Shown piece after piece: positions 26,447-34,723 of a DNA stretch of 55,982 bases. The DNA is from Colwellia sp. D2M02 (lineage in GTDB: Bacteria > Pseudomonadota > Gammaproteobacteria > Enterobacterales > Alteromonadaceae): assembly GCF_018860755.1 (NCBI RefSeq), contig NZ_JAHKPW010000043.1, positions 83,526 through 139,507 on the forward strand, given 5' to 3'. Both the position numbers and the translations under genes were made by a program. Position 1 is the first letter of the stretch. Every line of letters begins with the position of its first letter. The notes under the pieces are model-generated. The model was not told where the DNA came from. It was given only the letters and a program-made list of their open reading frames with translations, and did no database searches.

Positions 26447-27400
26447 ATGCATGCAGTATTTTTAGACACTCAAACGTTCAGCACTTCAACATCACTTTCA
26501 AGTATAAGTGAACAAGTAGAAACGCTTACTTGTTATGAGATAACAGCTCCTGATGAGGTGCTATCACGCGCGCGCAACGCCGATATTATTATTACCAATA
26601 AAGTCGTACTCAATGCTGAATTGCTTGCCTCCCTTGCTAACTTAAAACTCATTTGCATTACCGCAACGGGTTTTAATAATGTTGATATTATCGCAGCCAA
26701 AAAACATAACATTGCTGTTACCAATGTTAGCGGTTACGCTGGCAATTCTGTGGCGCAATATGTATTTGCTCAATTACTTGGGTATTACCAACAAACCACA
26801 CACCATAATGCGAATACAGAACAAGGTTTATGGGCGAGTAGCAATACTTTCTGCTACCACGGCAACAGCATTACTGAACTAGCAGGTAAAACGATAGGCG
26901 TTATTGGTTATGGCAGTTTAGGGCAAGCTGTAGCAACTATTGCACGCGCCTTTTCAATGAAGGTTATTATTAGTGAGCGCCCTAATAGCAATATTATTAG
27001 AGAAGGTCGCTTGAGTTTTGACGAGGTCATTCAACAAGCCGACATACTCACCCTACATTGTCCGCAAACCGCAGACACTGAAAACCTAATTAATCGCAAT
27101 GTACTGGAAAGAATGAAAAACAATGCGGTATTAATCAACACCGCGCGTGGTGCATTAGTCGATGAATTAGCACTGCTAGATGCTCTGAAAAATAAAAAAA
27201 TTGCTTATGCTATTCTTGATGTGCTATCTCAAGAACCGCCCCCAGCGAGCCATCCTTTATTAAATACTGAATTAGCTAACCTTAAAATTACTGCACACAT
27301 TGCTTGGGCCAGTTCTGAAGCGCAACAACGCTTACTTGAGTTGGTCGCGCAAAACATTTTATCGTTTAAAACCGATGAAAGACTCAATCGTCTAGACTAA
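26447..27400 (+). CDS. D-2-hydroxyacid dehydrogenase (hydroxypyruvate/glycerate dehydrogenase type)
   Basis: 317 residues from the ATG at 26447. A longer reading from 26414 adds 11 residues unlike the family. The Rossmann domain is marked by TIGVIGYGSLGQAVA, NAD-binding loop acidic/basic residues, and LHCPQTADTENLIN. Catalytic residues are Arg in NTARGALVDE, Glu in DVLSQEPPP and His in TAHIAWAS. The catalytic-domain motif ITATGFNNVDI is also present. It reduces 2-keto acids such as hydroxypyruvate to D-2-hydroxy acids with NAD(P)H; the exact substrate is not determined. The stop codon lies inside the stem of its terminator. Confidence 0.9.
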   Translation: MHAVFLDTQTFSTSTSLSSISEQVETLTCYEITAPDEVLSRARNADIIITNKVVLNAELLASLANLKLICITATGFNNVDIIAAKKHNIAVTNVSGYAGNSVAQYVFAQLLGYYQQTTHHNANTEQGLWASSNTFCYHGNSITELAGKTIGVIGYGSLGQAVATIARAFSMKVIISERPNSNIIREGRLSFDEVIQQADILTLHCPQTADTENLINRNVLERMKNNAVLINTARGALVDELALLDALKNKKIAYAILDVLSQEPPPASHPLLNTELANLKITAHIAWASSEAQQRLLELVAQNILSFKTDERLNRLD

Positions 27401-27420
27401 CTACCATTAGTCATTTTTTT
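27395..27420 (+). terminator. Probable terminator of the hydroxyacid dehydrogenase gene
   Basis: A 6-bp stem (27395-27400 with 27407-27412, including the stop codon), a 6-nt loop and a run of seven T. The stem is short, so efficiency may be modest. Confidence 0.6.
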
Positions 27421-27499
27421 ACAAGGTTATTCATGGACTTTCATTCACTAGCCCTCTATTCTTGCAAGTGTAGTTCTACTTATTTTTAGGAAATAATGC

Positions 27500-29947
27500 A
27501 TGAGAAAGCTTGGTTTTATATTTATTTCATTGTACCTGTCATTACTCATTGGCTGTAATGGTCATACTGATAATGGCGACTCCCAAACACCACAAACAGT
27601 GGCAACTATTAGTTTGTCGATCACTGACAGTGAAGGTAATACCAAGGTTAGCTTTGATAAAAATGAAACCGTAACATTAATAGCAACAGTGCTAGATGAT
27701 AAACAGCAAAGCATTGCTAACAAAGCAGTAGCTTTTTCAAGCTCGCTAGGAACCTTAACCGTTGATTCTAAGTTAACAAATAGTGAAGGTATCGCCTTAG
27801 TAACCTTAACCAATGATGAATTAACGCTTGGCGCAGGTAGCGCTACAGCTACTATTGGGGAAATAAGCAGTGACAGTTTCGATTTTGAGTTTATAGATAA
27901 TAGCTCCCCTGTTGAACTACCAACAATTGCCACAAAAATATTATTAAATGGTGAGCTAGTTAACCAATTTAAAACTGACCAAGAAGTACAAGTACTCAGC
28001 ACATTATTAGATAGTAATGGCCAAGGCATTGAAAATAAATTAATTAATTTTACCGCAGATATTGGGCAATTAAGTGCACAAAGCGCACTCACTAATGCTC
28101 AAGGTATTGCTTCAGTTTATCTGACAAGTGACAGTGACATCATTGGCGCAGGGGTTATGACTAGCGCTTATGACCTTACCAATAACGAAGATGAAAATAG
28201 CACTATTTCCAGCACGGTGAATTATCAAATATTATCTGCCGGCGCTATTATTAATAGCAATGTTCGCATTGGTCATTTTAACGATGCGGGTAGCTTTGTT
28301 GAAGGTGAAATTGCCCTATCAGTAGCTAATAATAGTATTAGTGCGGGTGGTACTTTGGGCTTACGTGTTGATTTAGTTGACGACAATAACGCCTTAATTA
28401 GTACCCCAATTCCTGTTTCGTTTTCCTCAAATTGTGTACAAAATGAAAACGCCATCATAGATGAGTCAATCTTAAGCATTAACGGGAGCGCAACTGCAAC
28501 TTTTGAAGATACAAGCTGTGCCGGTAAAAATGGTACTGACGATGTATTAATAGCGAGTATTACTATTAATGGTGTTACCACAACAGCAAGCAAAGTGATT
28601 AGCATCCAAGGAGAGCAAATTGGCTCTATCGAGTTTATTTCTGCGGAGCCAACATCTATTGTATTAAAAGGCACAGGTGGACAAAATCTGCAAGAAACCT
28701 CAACACTCACCTATCGCGTTAAAAGCCAGCTTAATAATGTGCTTGCCCAACAAGAAGTTAACTTTACACTAAGCACAACGGTTGGTGGTATTACACTAAG
28801 TCGTCACTCTGGTGTTACCAATAGTCAAGGGCTTATTACTACTCAAGTTAGCGCTGGTACAGTGCCAACAGCGGTCAGAGTTACCGCCAGCGCTGCAATG
28901 GACCTTAACGGCGAAACAATTACAGTCCAAAGCCAATCAGACTTACTTTCTATTAATACTGGACTGCCAGAGCAGCGCTCTATGAGCATTGCCGCCAGTG
29001 TATTAAATCCTGAAGCACATAATGTTTTTGGTGAAGGGTCAATTATTACGGTGTGGCTCTCTGATAACTTTAATAACCCTGCCCCAGACGGTACCACCGT
29101 AAACTTCACTGCTGAGGGTGGCCAAATAGCCCCCACCTGTTCAACCGTTAATGGCAGTTGCTCTGTTGCATGGCAAAGTGCAGAGCCTCGTGTTGCAGAT
29201 CATCGCATTACTATTTTGGCAACGGCTTTAGGTCATGAAAGTTTTTTTGATACTAATGGTAATAACACCTTTGATGATAACGACGGTAGCGCAATTATTG
29301 ACGTTGCCGGTATTAATGACTTCACTATTGATTCAGGTTTAGATAACTATCCAGCTCAAAGCAGTGGTTTTATTGATATGTCTGAGGCATGGCGTGACGA
29401 TAATGAAAACAGTATTTATGATAGTGGCGAAATATTTATCGACTTTAATAACGATAACCAGTTTAACAGCGCCGATGGTTTATTTAATGGTCCGCAATGC
29501 ACAGGCACAAAATGCGCCAATACTCAGGCAAAAACGATTCATACGAGAAAAGCCATTCGTTTAGTTATGGCAAGCTCTGCAGCAGAATACCGTTTAAGTA
29601 ATTCTGACTACAGTACTATTTATAATGACAGCATAACAAACGATGTCGCTAATATTCCTGCTATTGCCGACGGCAGCACACAAGCGTTTAATTTTGACTT
29701 TGCTGATACTGGTACACCTAATCAAATTATGCCAGCGGGCACTACCGTAGCTATTGAATTAAGCGCAGGTACCTTATCAGGGCAAACAAGCTACCTTGTT
29801 GGTAATAGTAACCGAGCAGGTTTTAGCAATATGAGTTTTTCAATTACCAACCCTGTAGAAGATAACTCTACTTCAGCGGTATTAATCATTACTATCACTA
29901 GCCCTAAAGGATTTGTGACTAGCCTTACACGCACTATTTTCATGTAG
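27500..29947 (+). CDS. Large lipoprotein with bacterial Ig-like (Big_1) domains
   Basis: 815 residues. Lipobox LLIGC at about residues 15-19. Ig-like domains of the invasin/Big_1 type follow. The first two are clear (SFDKNETVTLIATVLDDKQQ, then AFSSSLGTLT and NSEGIALVTLTND; and again VQVLSTLLDSNGQGIENKLI, NAQGIASVYLTSD). Three further, more diverged copies reach residue ~570, each with a V-x-F-(S/T) and a G-x-A-x-(V/A) strand. Residues about 580-660 carry Asp/Asn-rich loops (DTNGNNTFDDNDG, DFNNDNQFNSADG) that look like calcium sites, and a CTGTKC pair. It is probably anchored at the outer membrane as an adhesin or structural protein; the partner is unknown. The ribosome site is TAGGAAA. It is near GNAT at 29986 (38 nt). 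Confidence 0.85.
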   Translation: MRKLGFIFISLYLSLLIGCNGHTDNGDSQTPQTVATISLSITDSEGNTKVSFDKNETVTLIATVLDDKQQSIANKAVAFSSSLGTLTVDSKLTNSEGIALVTLTNDELTLGAGSATATIGEISSDSFDFEFIDNSSPVELPTIATKILLNGELVNQFKTDQEVQVLSTLLDSNGQGIENKLINFTADIGQLSAQSALTNAQGIASVYLTSDSDIIGAGVMTSAYDLTNNEDENSTISSTVNYQILSAGAIINSNVRIGHFNDAGSFVEGEIALSVANNSISAGGTLGLRVDLVDDNNALISTPIPVSFSSNCVQNENAIIDESILSINGSATATFEDTSCAGKNGTDDVLIASITINGVTTTASKVISIQGEQIGSIEFISAEPTSIVLKGTGGQNLQETSTLTYRVKSQLNNVLAQQEVNFTLSTTVGGITLSRHSGVTNSQGLITTQVSAGTVPTAVRVTASAAMDLNGETITVQSQSDLLSINTGLPEQRSMSIAASVLNPEAHNVFGEGSIITVWLSDNFNNPAPDGTTVNFTAEGGQIAPTCSTVNGSCSVAWQSAEPRVADHRITILATALGHESFFDTNGNNTFDDNDGSAIIDVAGINDFTIDSGLDNYPAQSSGFIDMSEAWRDDNENSIYDSGEIFIDFNNDNQFNSADGLFNGPQCTGTKCANTQAKTIHTRKAIRLVMASSAAEYRLSNSDYSTIYNDSITNDVANIPAIADGSTQAFNFDFADTGTPNQIMPAGTTVAIELSAGTLSGQTSYLVGNSNRAGFSNMSFSITNPVEDNSTSAVLIITITSPKGFVTSLTRTIFM

Positions 29948-29985
29948 TAAACACGCTTGATGCTAACAAATATAAAAGGCTATTT

Positions 29986-30576
29986 ATGGCTAATAAAGCA
30001 AAAAAGGTAATAGATTATCAAATAAATTACCAAGTACTTACCTCGCAATATTTTGCAGAGGTTATACAACTCGCGAATAAAGTGCATGGTGATGGTTACC
30101 TCAATAATGAAACATTAATAAGCTGGGTCAACACTGGTATCACCGACAATATCAATACCAGTTTTGTTGCATTACATAATAGAAAAGTCGTTGGCTTTCG
30201 CATTACTTTTTCAGCCGATAACTGGCATATAGATCAATGGTGTAGCCCTGAAAAGTGGCAAGTACCTAAACAACAATGTTGCTATTTTAAATGTAATACC
30301 GTTGATGATGATTTTCGCGGTTTAGGTATTGGCAAAAAATTACTTAATTTGGCTATCACATCGGCTCAACAACAAGGTGCTGTTGCCGGGGTAAGCCATT
30401 TATGGAAACAAAGCCCAAATAATAGCGCCGTTGCTTACTTTACGCATTGTGGAGGTGAGCATGTAGCTTCTCATCCTGATAAATGGCATGAAGACTCTAA
30501 GCAAGGTTATGATTGTGTTTTATGTGGTTATAACTGCCATTGTGAAGCCGCCGAGATGATCATTTATTTCGATTAA
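29986..30576 (+). CDS. GNAT-family N-acetyltransferase, cysteine-rich
   Basis: 196 residues. The acetyl-CoA site is DDDFRGLGIGKKLLNLAI (about 106-123), preceded by a beta strand (CCYFKCNTV). The N-terminal part fits the GNAT fold (TSFVALHNRKVVGFRITFS). It is unusual in having nine cysteines, clustered as QQCCYFKC in the middle and DCVLCGYNCHC near the C-terminus. These could bind a metal. The substrate is not predictable. It starts 38 nt after the Ig-like lipoprotein gene and may be on the same transcript. Confidence 0.82.
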   Translation: MANKAKKVIDYQINYQVLTSQYFAEVIQLANKVHGDGYLNNETLISWVNTGITDNINTSFVALHNRKVVGFRITFSADNWHIDQWCSPEKWQVPKQQCCYFKCNTVDDDFRGLGIGKKLLNLAITSAQQQGAVAGVSHLWKQSPNNSAVAYFTHCGGEHVASHPDKWHEDSKQGYDCVLCGYNCHCEAAEMIIYFD

Positions 30577-30865
30577 CGTTAACAGTTAGGTCAATAGTAA
30601 TACTCAAAATCTACGTAACACCCAAAACATACAAGCTAATCAAGCTAGAAAAAAAACACTGTAAGCCATTGAAAAACAAACATTGTCACTTAGTTGTCAC
30701 CTAACTGTCGTGGTGGTTATGGCTAAAAATCTGCATAGTTAACTCGACAGCAGCGCTTGGGGGGTTGAGCTGGTTTAACTTGAGTTTTACTTAGCCAATA
30801 CCGTAGCACTAAGGCAAAAACTAATACTGCGAGCTGAACTTAGATAACATATATTGGAACAAAAT

Positions 30866-31378
30866 ATGATAGTAAAAAAATTACGATTACAAAAAAGTTG
30901 GTCACAAGAGCAACTATCACAGTTTAGCGGGTTGAGTGTACGGACTATTCAAAGAATTGAACGTGGCCATCAAGCAAGTATTGAGAGCTTAAAAGCTTTA
31001 GCTGCTGTATTTCAAATAGACCTTAACGATTTACAGCCGGAGCATGATATGAATACAAGCAACACCGTTAACGATAATGTTTCATCCCCTCTTAACCATC
31101 AAACAACTCAACTGTCTGATGATGAAAGAAAGGCAATGAAGTATGTAGAAGGTATTAAAGGCTTTTATGGGCATTTATTTTCTTTTGTAAGCTCTATTAT
31201 TGTATTGACCTTAATAAACTTATTTCTTACCCCCGGCTATTTATGGGTACTTTGGGTTATTTTCGGTTGGGGCATAGGTATAGTAAGCCATGGTATACAA
31301 GTTTTTGAAGTGTTCTCATTTTTTAGCCCTGAATGGGAAAAGAAACAAGTAGAGAAGCGCTTAGGACGTAAATTATAA
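30866..31378 (+). CDS. HTH-XRE regulator with C-terminal 2TM domain
   Basis: 170 residues from the ATG at 30866; the in-frame TTG at 30854 overlaps the ribosome site region and is not used. Residues 1-55 are an XRE-type helix-turn-helix (LRLQKSWSQEQLSQFSGLSV, RTIQRIERGHQASIESLKAL). A polar linker is followed by a 2TM domain at about 95-165 (YVEGIKGFYGHLFSFVSSII, YLWVLWVIFGWGIGIVSHGI) ending in a basic tail. It is thus a membrane-tethered DNA-binding protein. Proteins of this architecture are common in marine bacteria but little characterised. It is a single gene ended by the bidirectional terminator. The 289-nt gap before it shows no other gene. Confidence 0.85.
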   Translation: MIVKKLRLQKSWSQEQLSQFSGLSVRTIQRIERGHQASIESLKALAAVFQIDLNDLQPEHDMNTSNTVNDNVSSPLNHQTTQLSDDERKAMKYVEGIKGFYGHLFSFVSSIIVLTLINLFLTPGYLWVLWVIFGWGIGIVSHGIQVFEVFSFFSPEWEKKQVEKRLGRKL

Positions 31379-31388
31379 ACCCAATATT

Positions 31389-31425
31389 AAAAACGTGAAT
31401 TCATTCAATAAATTCACGTTTTTTC
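31389..31425. terminator. Bidirectional terminator between the HTH-2TM gene and ung
   Basis: A perfect 13-bp stem (31389-31401 with 31411-31423), a 9-nt loop, A-tract before and T-tract after, so it works on both strands. Confidence 0.9.
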
Positions 31426-31462
31426 TGTTACATAAACCCGAGTTATATAAACTCAAAGGCAC

Positions 31463-32155
31463 TTACCCTGCTATTACTGGAAGTCGCCAATCAATAGTGG
31501 CTTGTCCTTGTGCTTGCAGCCAACTATTGGCTTTAGAGAAATGCTGACATCCAAAAAAACCACGATAAGAAGAAAGTGGAGACGGGTGCGGCCCCGTTAA
31601 TACTAAATGCTTACTTTCATCAATATTACGGCCTTTTTTCTTTGCATGCGCACCCCATAAAATAAAAACACAATGGGGATTTTCTTCACTAATCTTGTCA
31701 ATCACTGCATCGGTAAAGGTTTCCCAACCAAGTTTAGCATGTGAGTGCGCATTAGCTTGTTGCACGGTAAGCACCGTATTTAATAATAATACACCTTGCT
31801 CAGCCCAAGTAGTTAAACAGCCGTGTTCTGGCGCGATAAAGCCATCAATATCATTTGTTAACTCTTTATAAATATTAACTAAAGAAGGTGGGATTTTAAT
31901 GGTCGGTTGCACCGAAAAAGCTAAACCATGGGCTTGTGCAACACCCAATTGCTCACCGTGATAAGGGTCTTGCCCTAAAATAACCACGTTAATTTCTTTT
32001 AAATCTACCGCTTTAAAGGCATTAAAAATGTCATCATCTTTGGGGAAAATAGTAATACCCGCTGAGCGCTGTTGCTTTATTTCAGCTAATAAGGCTTCAA
32101 AGTAAGGTTTACGCTGCTCGCTATTAATGAGTTGTTGCCATTGTGGTTTAATCAT
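31463..32155 (-). CDS. ung: Uracil-DNA glycosylase
   Basis: 230 residues from the ATG at 32155. The frame stays open upstream to 32245, but that part is a translated tandem repeat and its first codon lies inside the thr terminator, so it is not used. Catalytic motif [11 protein letters not shown] (Asp63), [15 protein letters not shown], and the DNA-minor-groove loop [15 protein letters not shown] with its catalytic His are all present. The enzyme removes uracil from DNA in base-excision repair. AGGGA, 8 nt before ATG, is supplied by the first, altered repeat unit. Only about 75 nt separate it from the upstream thr terminator, so its promoter must lie in the repeats. Confidence 0.95.
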   Translation of the reverse strand: MIKPQWQQLINSEQRKPYFEALLAEIKQQRSAGITIFPKDDDIFNAFKAVDLKEINVVILGQDPYHGEQLGVAQAHGLAFSVQPTIKIPPSLVNIYKELTNDIDGFIAPEHGCLTTWAEQGVLLLNTVLTVQQANAHSHAKLGWETFTDAVIDKISEENPHCVFILWGAHAKKKGRNIDESKHLVLTGPHPSPLSSYRGFFGCQHFSKANSWLQAQGQATIDWRLPVIAG

Positions 32156-32159
32156 AAAG

Positions 32160-32219
32160 TTAATCCCTAAATTAATACCTAAGTTAATGCCTAAGTTAAT
32201 ACCTAAGTTAATACCAATA
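32160..32219. repeat. Five-copy 12-bp tandem repeat in the ung leader
   Basis: Units at 32160-32171, 32172-32183, 32184-32195, 32196-32207 and 32208-32219, consensus TTAATACCTAAG on the plus strand. The two middle matches are identical, one unit has A-to-G, and the outer two are diverged. On the minus strand each unit holds TTAGG and TATTAA, resembling ribosome-site and -10 elements. Being a multiple of 3, copy-number changes would not alter frame if translated. Confidence 0.92.
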
Positions 32220-32228
32220 TTGAAACAT

Positions 32229-32256
32229 AAAAAAACGCGAACCATGTCGCGTTTTT
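32229..32256 (-). terminator. Terminator of the thr operon
   Basis: A 10-bp stem (32231-32240 with 32247-32256), a 6-nt loop, and a T-run on the minus strand. It lies 74 nt past the thrC stop. Confidence 0.88.
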
Positions 32257-32329
32257 AATAATGCTTGTCAATAACTATTCAAGCTTAGTATTGCTATTAA
32301 CCCGAAGAGATTAATAGCATCTAATTATA

Positions 32330-33637
32330 CTATTGCTTTAATAAATAAGCACGTAGCTCAGTAAAGTCTGCTGGCATATCCGTAGATAATATTACCTCAC
32401 CTGCACAGTCAGCTAACTCTTTTGGTAACCCTAACGGACTACCTAAAATACTTTCAACAACTTCTTTAAATTTAGCTGGGTGTGCTGTGCCTAAGAAAAC
32501 ACCAAACTCACCTTCTTGAGCGCTATATTGTAAGGCTTTATAAGCAACGGCAGCGTGAGGTTCACTAATGTAACCTAACTTATTTAAGCCAATCATGGTT
32601 GATTGTGTTTGTTCTTCATCAATAGAAACCGAGCTAACACAGTCTTGCGGTACAATACCCGTTTTAAGCATGTGCTCTACGCGAGGCCAGTTGTTAGGGT
32701 TACTAACATCCATGGCATTAGAAATAGTGGCAACGGTTTCGTGTGGTGTCCACTCACCTGTTTCTAAATAACGAGGTACAGTGTCGTTCGCATTCGTTGC
32801 CGCAATAAAGCGCTTAATCGGTAAGCCCATTGCTTTAGCAAACAAACCTGCTGTTAAGTTACCAAAGTTACCACTAGGAATTGAAAACACTAAACTGCTT
32901 AAGTCACTTTTAACACGAGACAATTGCGCTACCGCTTCAAAGTAATAACAAACCTGTGCCAGTAGGCGACTAATATTAATAGAGTTTGCTGAGTTTAATC
33001 CAATAGTATTTGCTAGCTCTTTGTCATCAAAAGACTGTTTTACTAAAGCTTGGCAATCGTCAAAGTCGCCATCAATTGCTAAGGTTTCAATGTTATCACC
33101 TAAAGTGGTAAACATTTTTTCTTGTAATAAACTGATTTTACCTTTCGGGTACATAATAACAACGCGGATATTATCAATACCATGAAAAGCATGAGCAACC
33201 GCGGCACCGGTATCGCCTGATGTTGCGGTTAAAATAGTTAGCTTTTTATCTTCGCCACTGGCTTTAGCGTCTTTAGCACAAAAAGCTTGTAAACACTTCG
33301 CCATAAAGCGCGCGCCGAAATCTTTAAATGCTAAGGTAGGACCGTGAAATAACTCTAAAATGGCACGTTCTGGGTTGATAGGTTGCAATTGCGCAGGGAA
33401 GTTAAACGCATCAGTGATGATTTCAGTTAACTCAGCTTCAGATAAGTCTTCTTCAACAAATGGTAATAATACTTTAACGCTACGCTCAACCATAGGTAGT
33501 GCTAATAATTCTTCAATATTGTCTAAAACAGGCATTGAAGTTGGAAAAAATAATCCTTGGTTTTTACCTAAACCTTGCTTTACTGCGCCAGCAAAGCTGA
33601 CTTGTTCATCATTTTCTTTTAAGTTATAAAATTTCAC
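32330..33637 (-). CDS. thrC: Threonine synthase
   Basis: 435 residues. Start GTG at 33637, supported by AGGAA 7-8 nt upstream and by the usual N-terminus KFYNLKENDEQVSFAGAVKQ. The PLP lysine is in FHGPTLAFKDFGARFMAKCL. The phosphate-binding and serine/threonine motifs are TATSGDTGAAVAHAF and SIPSGNFGNLTAG. It converts O-phosphohomoserine to threonine, the last step of the pathway. The gap to thrB is 114 nt, longer than in most thr operons, but no terminator is seen in it. The operon ends in the hairpin at 32229-32256. Confidence 0.96.
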   Translation of the reverse strand: MKFYNLKENDEQVSFAGAVKQGLGKNQGLFFPTSMPVLDNIEELLALPMVERSVKVLLPFVEEDLSEAELTEIITDAFNFPAQLQPINPERAILELFHGPTLAFKDFGARFMAKCLQAFCAKDAKASGEDKKLTILTATSGDTGAAVAHAFHGIDNIRVVIMYPKGKISLLQEKMFTTLGDNIETLAIDGDFDDCQALVKQSFDDKELANTIGLNSANSINISRLLAQVCYYFEAVAQLSRVKSDLSSLVFSIPSGNFGNLTAGLFAKAMGLPIKRFIAATNANDTVPRYLETGEWTPHETVATISNAMDVSNPNNWPRVEHMLKTGIVPQDCVSSVSIDEEQTQSTMIGLNKLGYISEPHAAVAYKALQYSAQEGEFGVFLGTAHPAKFKEVVESILGSPLGLPKELADCAGEVILSTDMPADFTELRAYLLKQ

Positions 33638-33751
33638 TGTCTATTCCTAATCAATAAACTCATTAATAGAGCTTAATAAGTTTTCGCGGTTAATACCACG
33701 GTTATCTGGTCGAAGCGATGTGATAGAGAAGCCTCTTTGTATCGCGTTCTA

Positions 33752-34723
33752 TTATAATTGTGCTACACCATCATCACTGGCTTTACACACATGAACAAAG
33801 CCTTGCTCTGTTTGTAAATAATTGTCTTGTAACCATAAAGCAAACTGCTTGGCATGTTGCTCACTATCACTAATACAAAAAAGTGTCGGTCCTGAGCCTG
33901 AAATGCCTACACCAAGTGCACCTTGAGCGATTAAGTAATCATGCGCTTGTTGGAATTTAGGTAACAAACCTTTGCGGTATGGTTCAGCAACAACATCATG
34001 TAATACCGAAAATGCTTGTGCTTTATCTTGACGATGACAAGCATCAACAAAGGTTGCTAGGTTTTGACCATAAGCAATTAAGTCAGCGCGGCTATAATTG
34101 GTCGGTAATACTTCACGTGCCGCTTTAGTTGACACTTCAATACCTGGGTATGCCATAACATAATAACAGTCATCAAACAGAGGTAAAGCACGTGAAATAA
34201 TATCTTCATCGGGCACCATTAATTGTAAACCACCTAAATAACATGGGGCTACATTATCGTAATGCAAGCTACCACTAATTTGTGCTTCCATTTCGCCAGT
34301 CATTTTCAATATTGTTTTTTTATCAAAACTAAAATCATGATACTTTGCATAAAAATCATTCAGCGCTGCCAGCGCTGCAACAACTGAGCAAGCACTTGAC
34401 CCTAAACCACTACCGACAGGCATTTTTTTATCTAGTGTTAGCGCAACGTTAGCAACAGCTTGATTACTAGCTTGTAATGCTTGGTTAAATAACTGTAAAC
34501 AAGACCAAACAATATTATCTTCTTTATTGGCTGGCAACTTATTAGCAAATTGACCAACAACGGTTAAGTTACTCTCGCCATCCGTTGCACTTACTGTGAC
34601 TACATCGCCTAATAAAGTACCATCGATTGGTTTAACAGCTAAGCCTAAAACATCAAAACCAACACTTACATTACCAATAGAAGCAGGCGCAAAAACTGAA
34701 ACACTATTTGAAGGTGCAGACAT
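33752..34723 (-). CDS. thrB: Homoserine kinase
   Basis: 323 residues from the ATG at 34723. This ATG overlaps the thrA stop (TAATG), so translation is coupled; a longer reading from 34738 is rejected. It is a GHMP kinase: N-terminal FAPASIGNVSVGFDVLGLAV, ATP motif MPVGSGLGSSACSVVA (glycine-rich loop), and the C-terminal GVGISGSGPTLFCI. It phosphorylates homoserine with ATP to give O-phosphohomoserine for ThrC. Confidence 0.96.
   Translation of the reverse strand: MSAPSNSVSVFAPASIGNVSVGFDVLGLAVKPIDGTLLGDVVTVSATDGESNLTVVGQFANKLPANKEDNIVWSCLQLFNQALQASNQAVANVALTLDKKMPVGSGLGSSACSVVAALAALNDFYAKYHDFSFDKKTILKMTGEMEAQISGSLHYDNVAPCYLGGLQLMVPDEDIISRALPLFDDCYYVMAYPGIEVSTKAAREVLPTNYSRADLIAYGQNLATFVDACHRQDKAQAFSVLHDVVAEPYRKGLLPKFQQAHDYLIAQGALGVGISGSGPTLFCISDSEQHAKQFALWLQDNYLQTEQGFVHVCKASDDGVAQL

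Noticed and set aside
27562-29136. Long minus-strand open frames inside the Ig-like lipoprotein gene
   Set aside because: They are antisense shadows of a low-complexity coding sequence, with no family features or ribosome sites.
32156-32245. N-terminal extension of ung with a repeated GINL motif
   Set aside because: It is a translated 12-bp repeat, its first codon lies in the thr terminator stem, and the enzyme starts normally at 32155 with a usable ribosome site.
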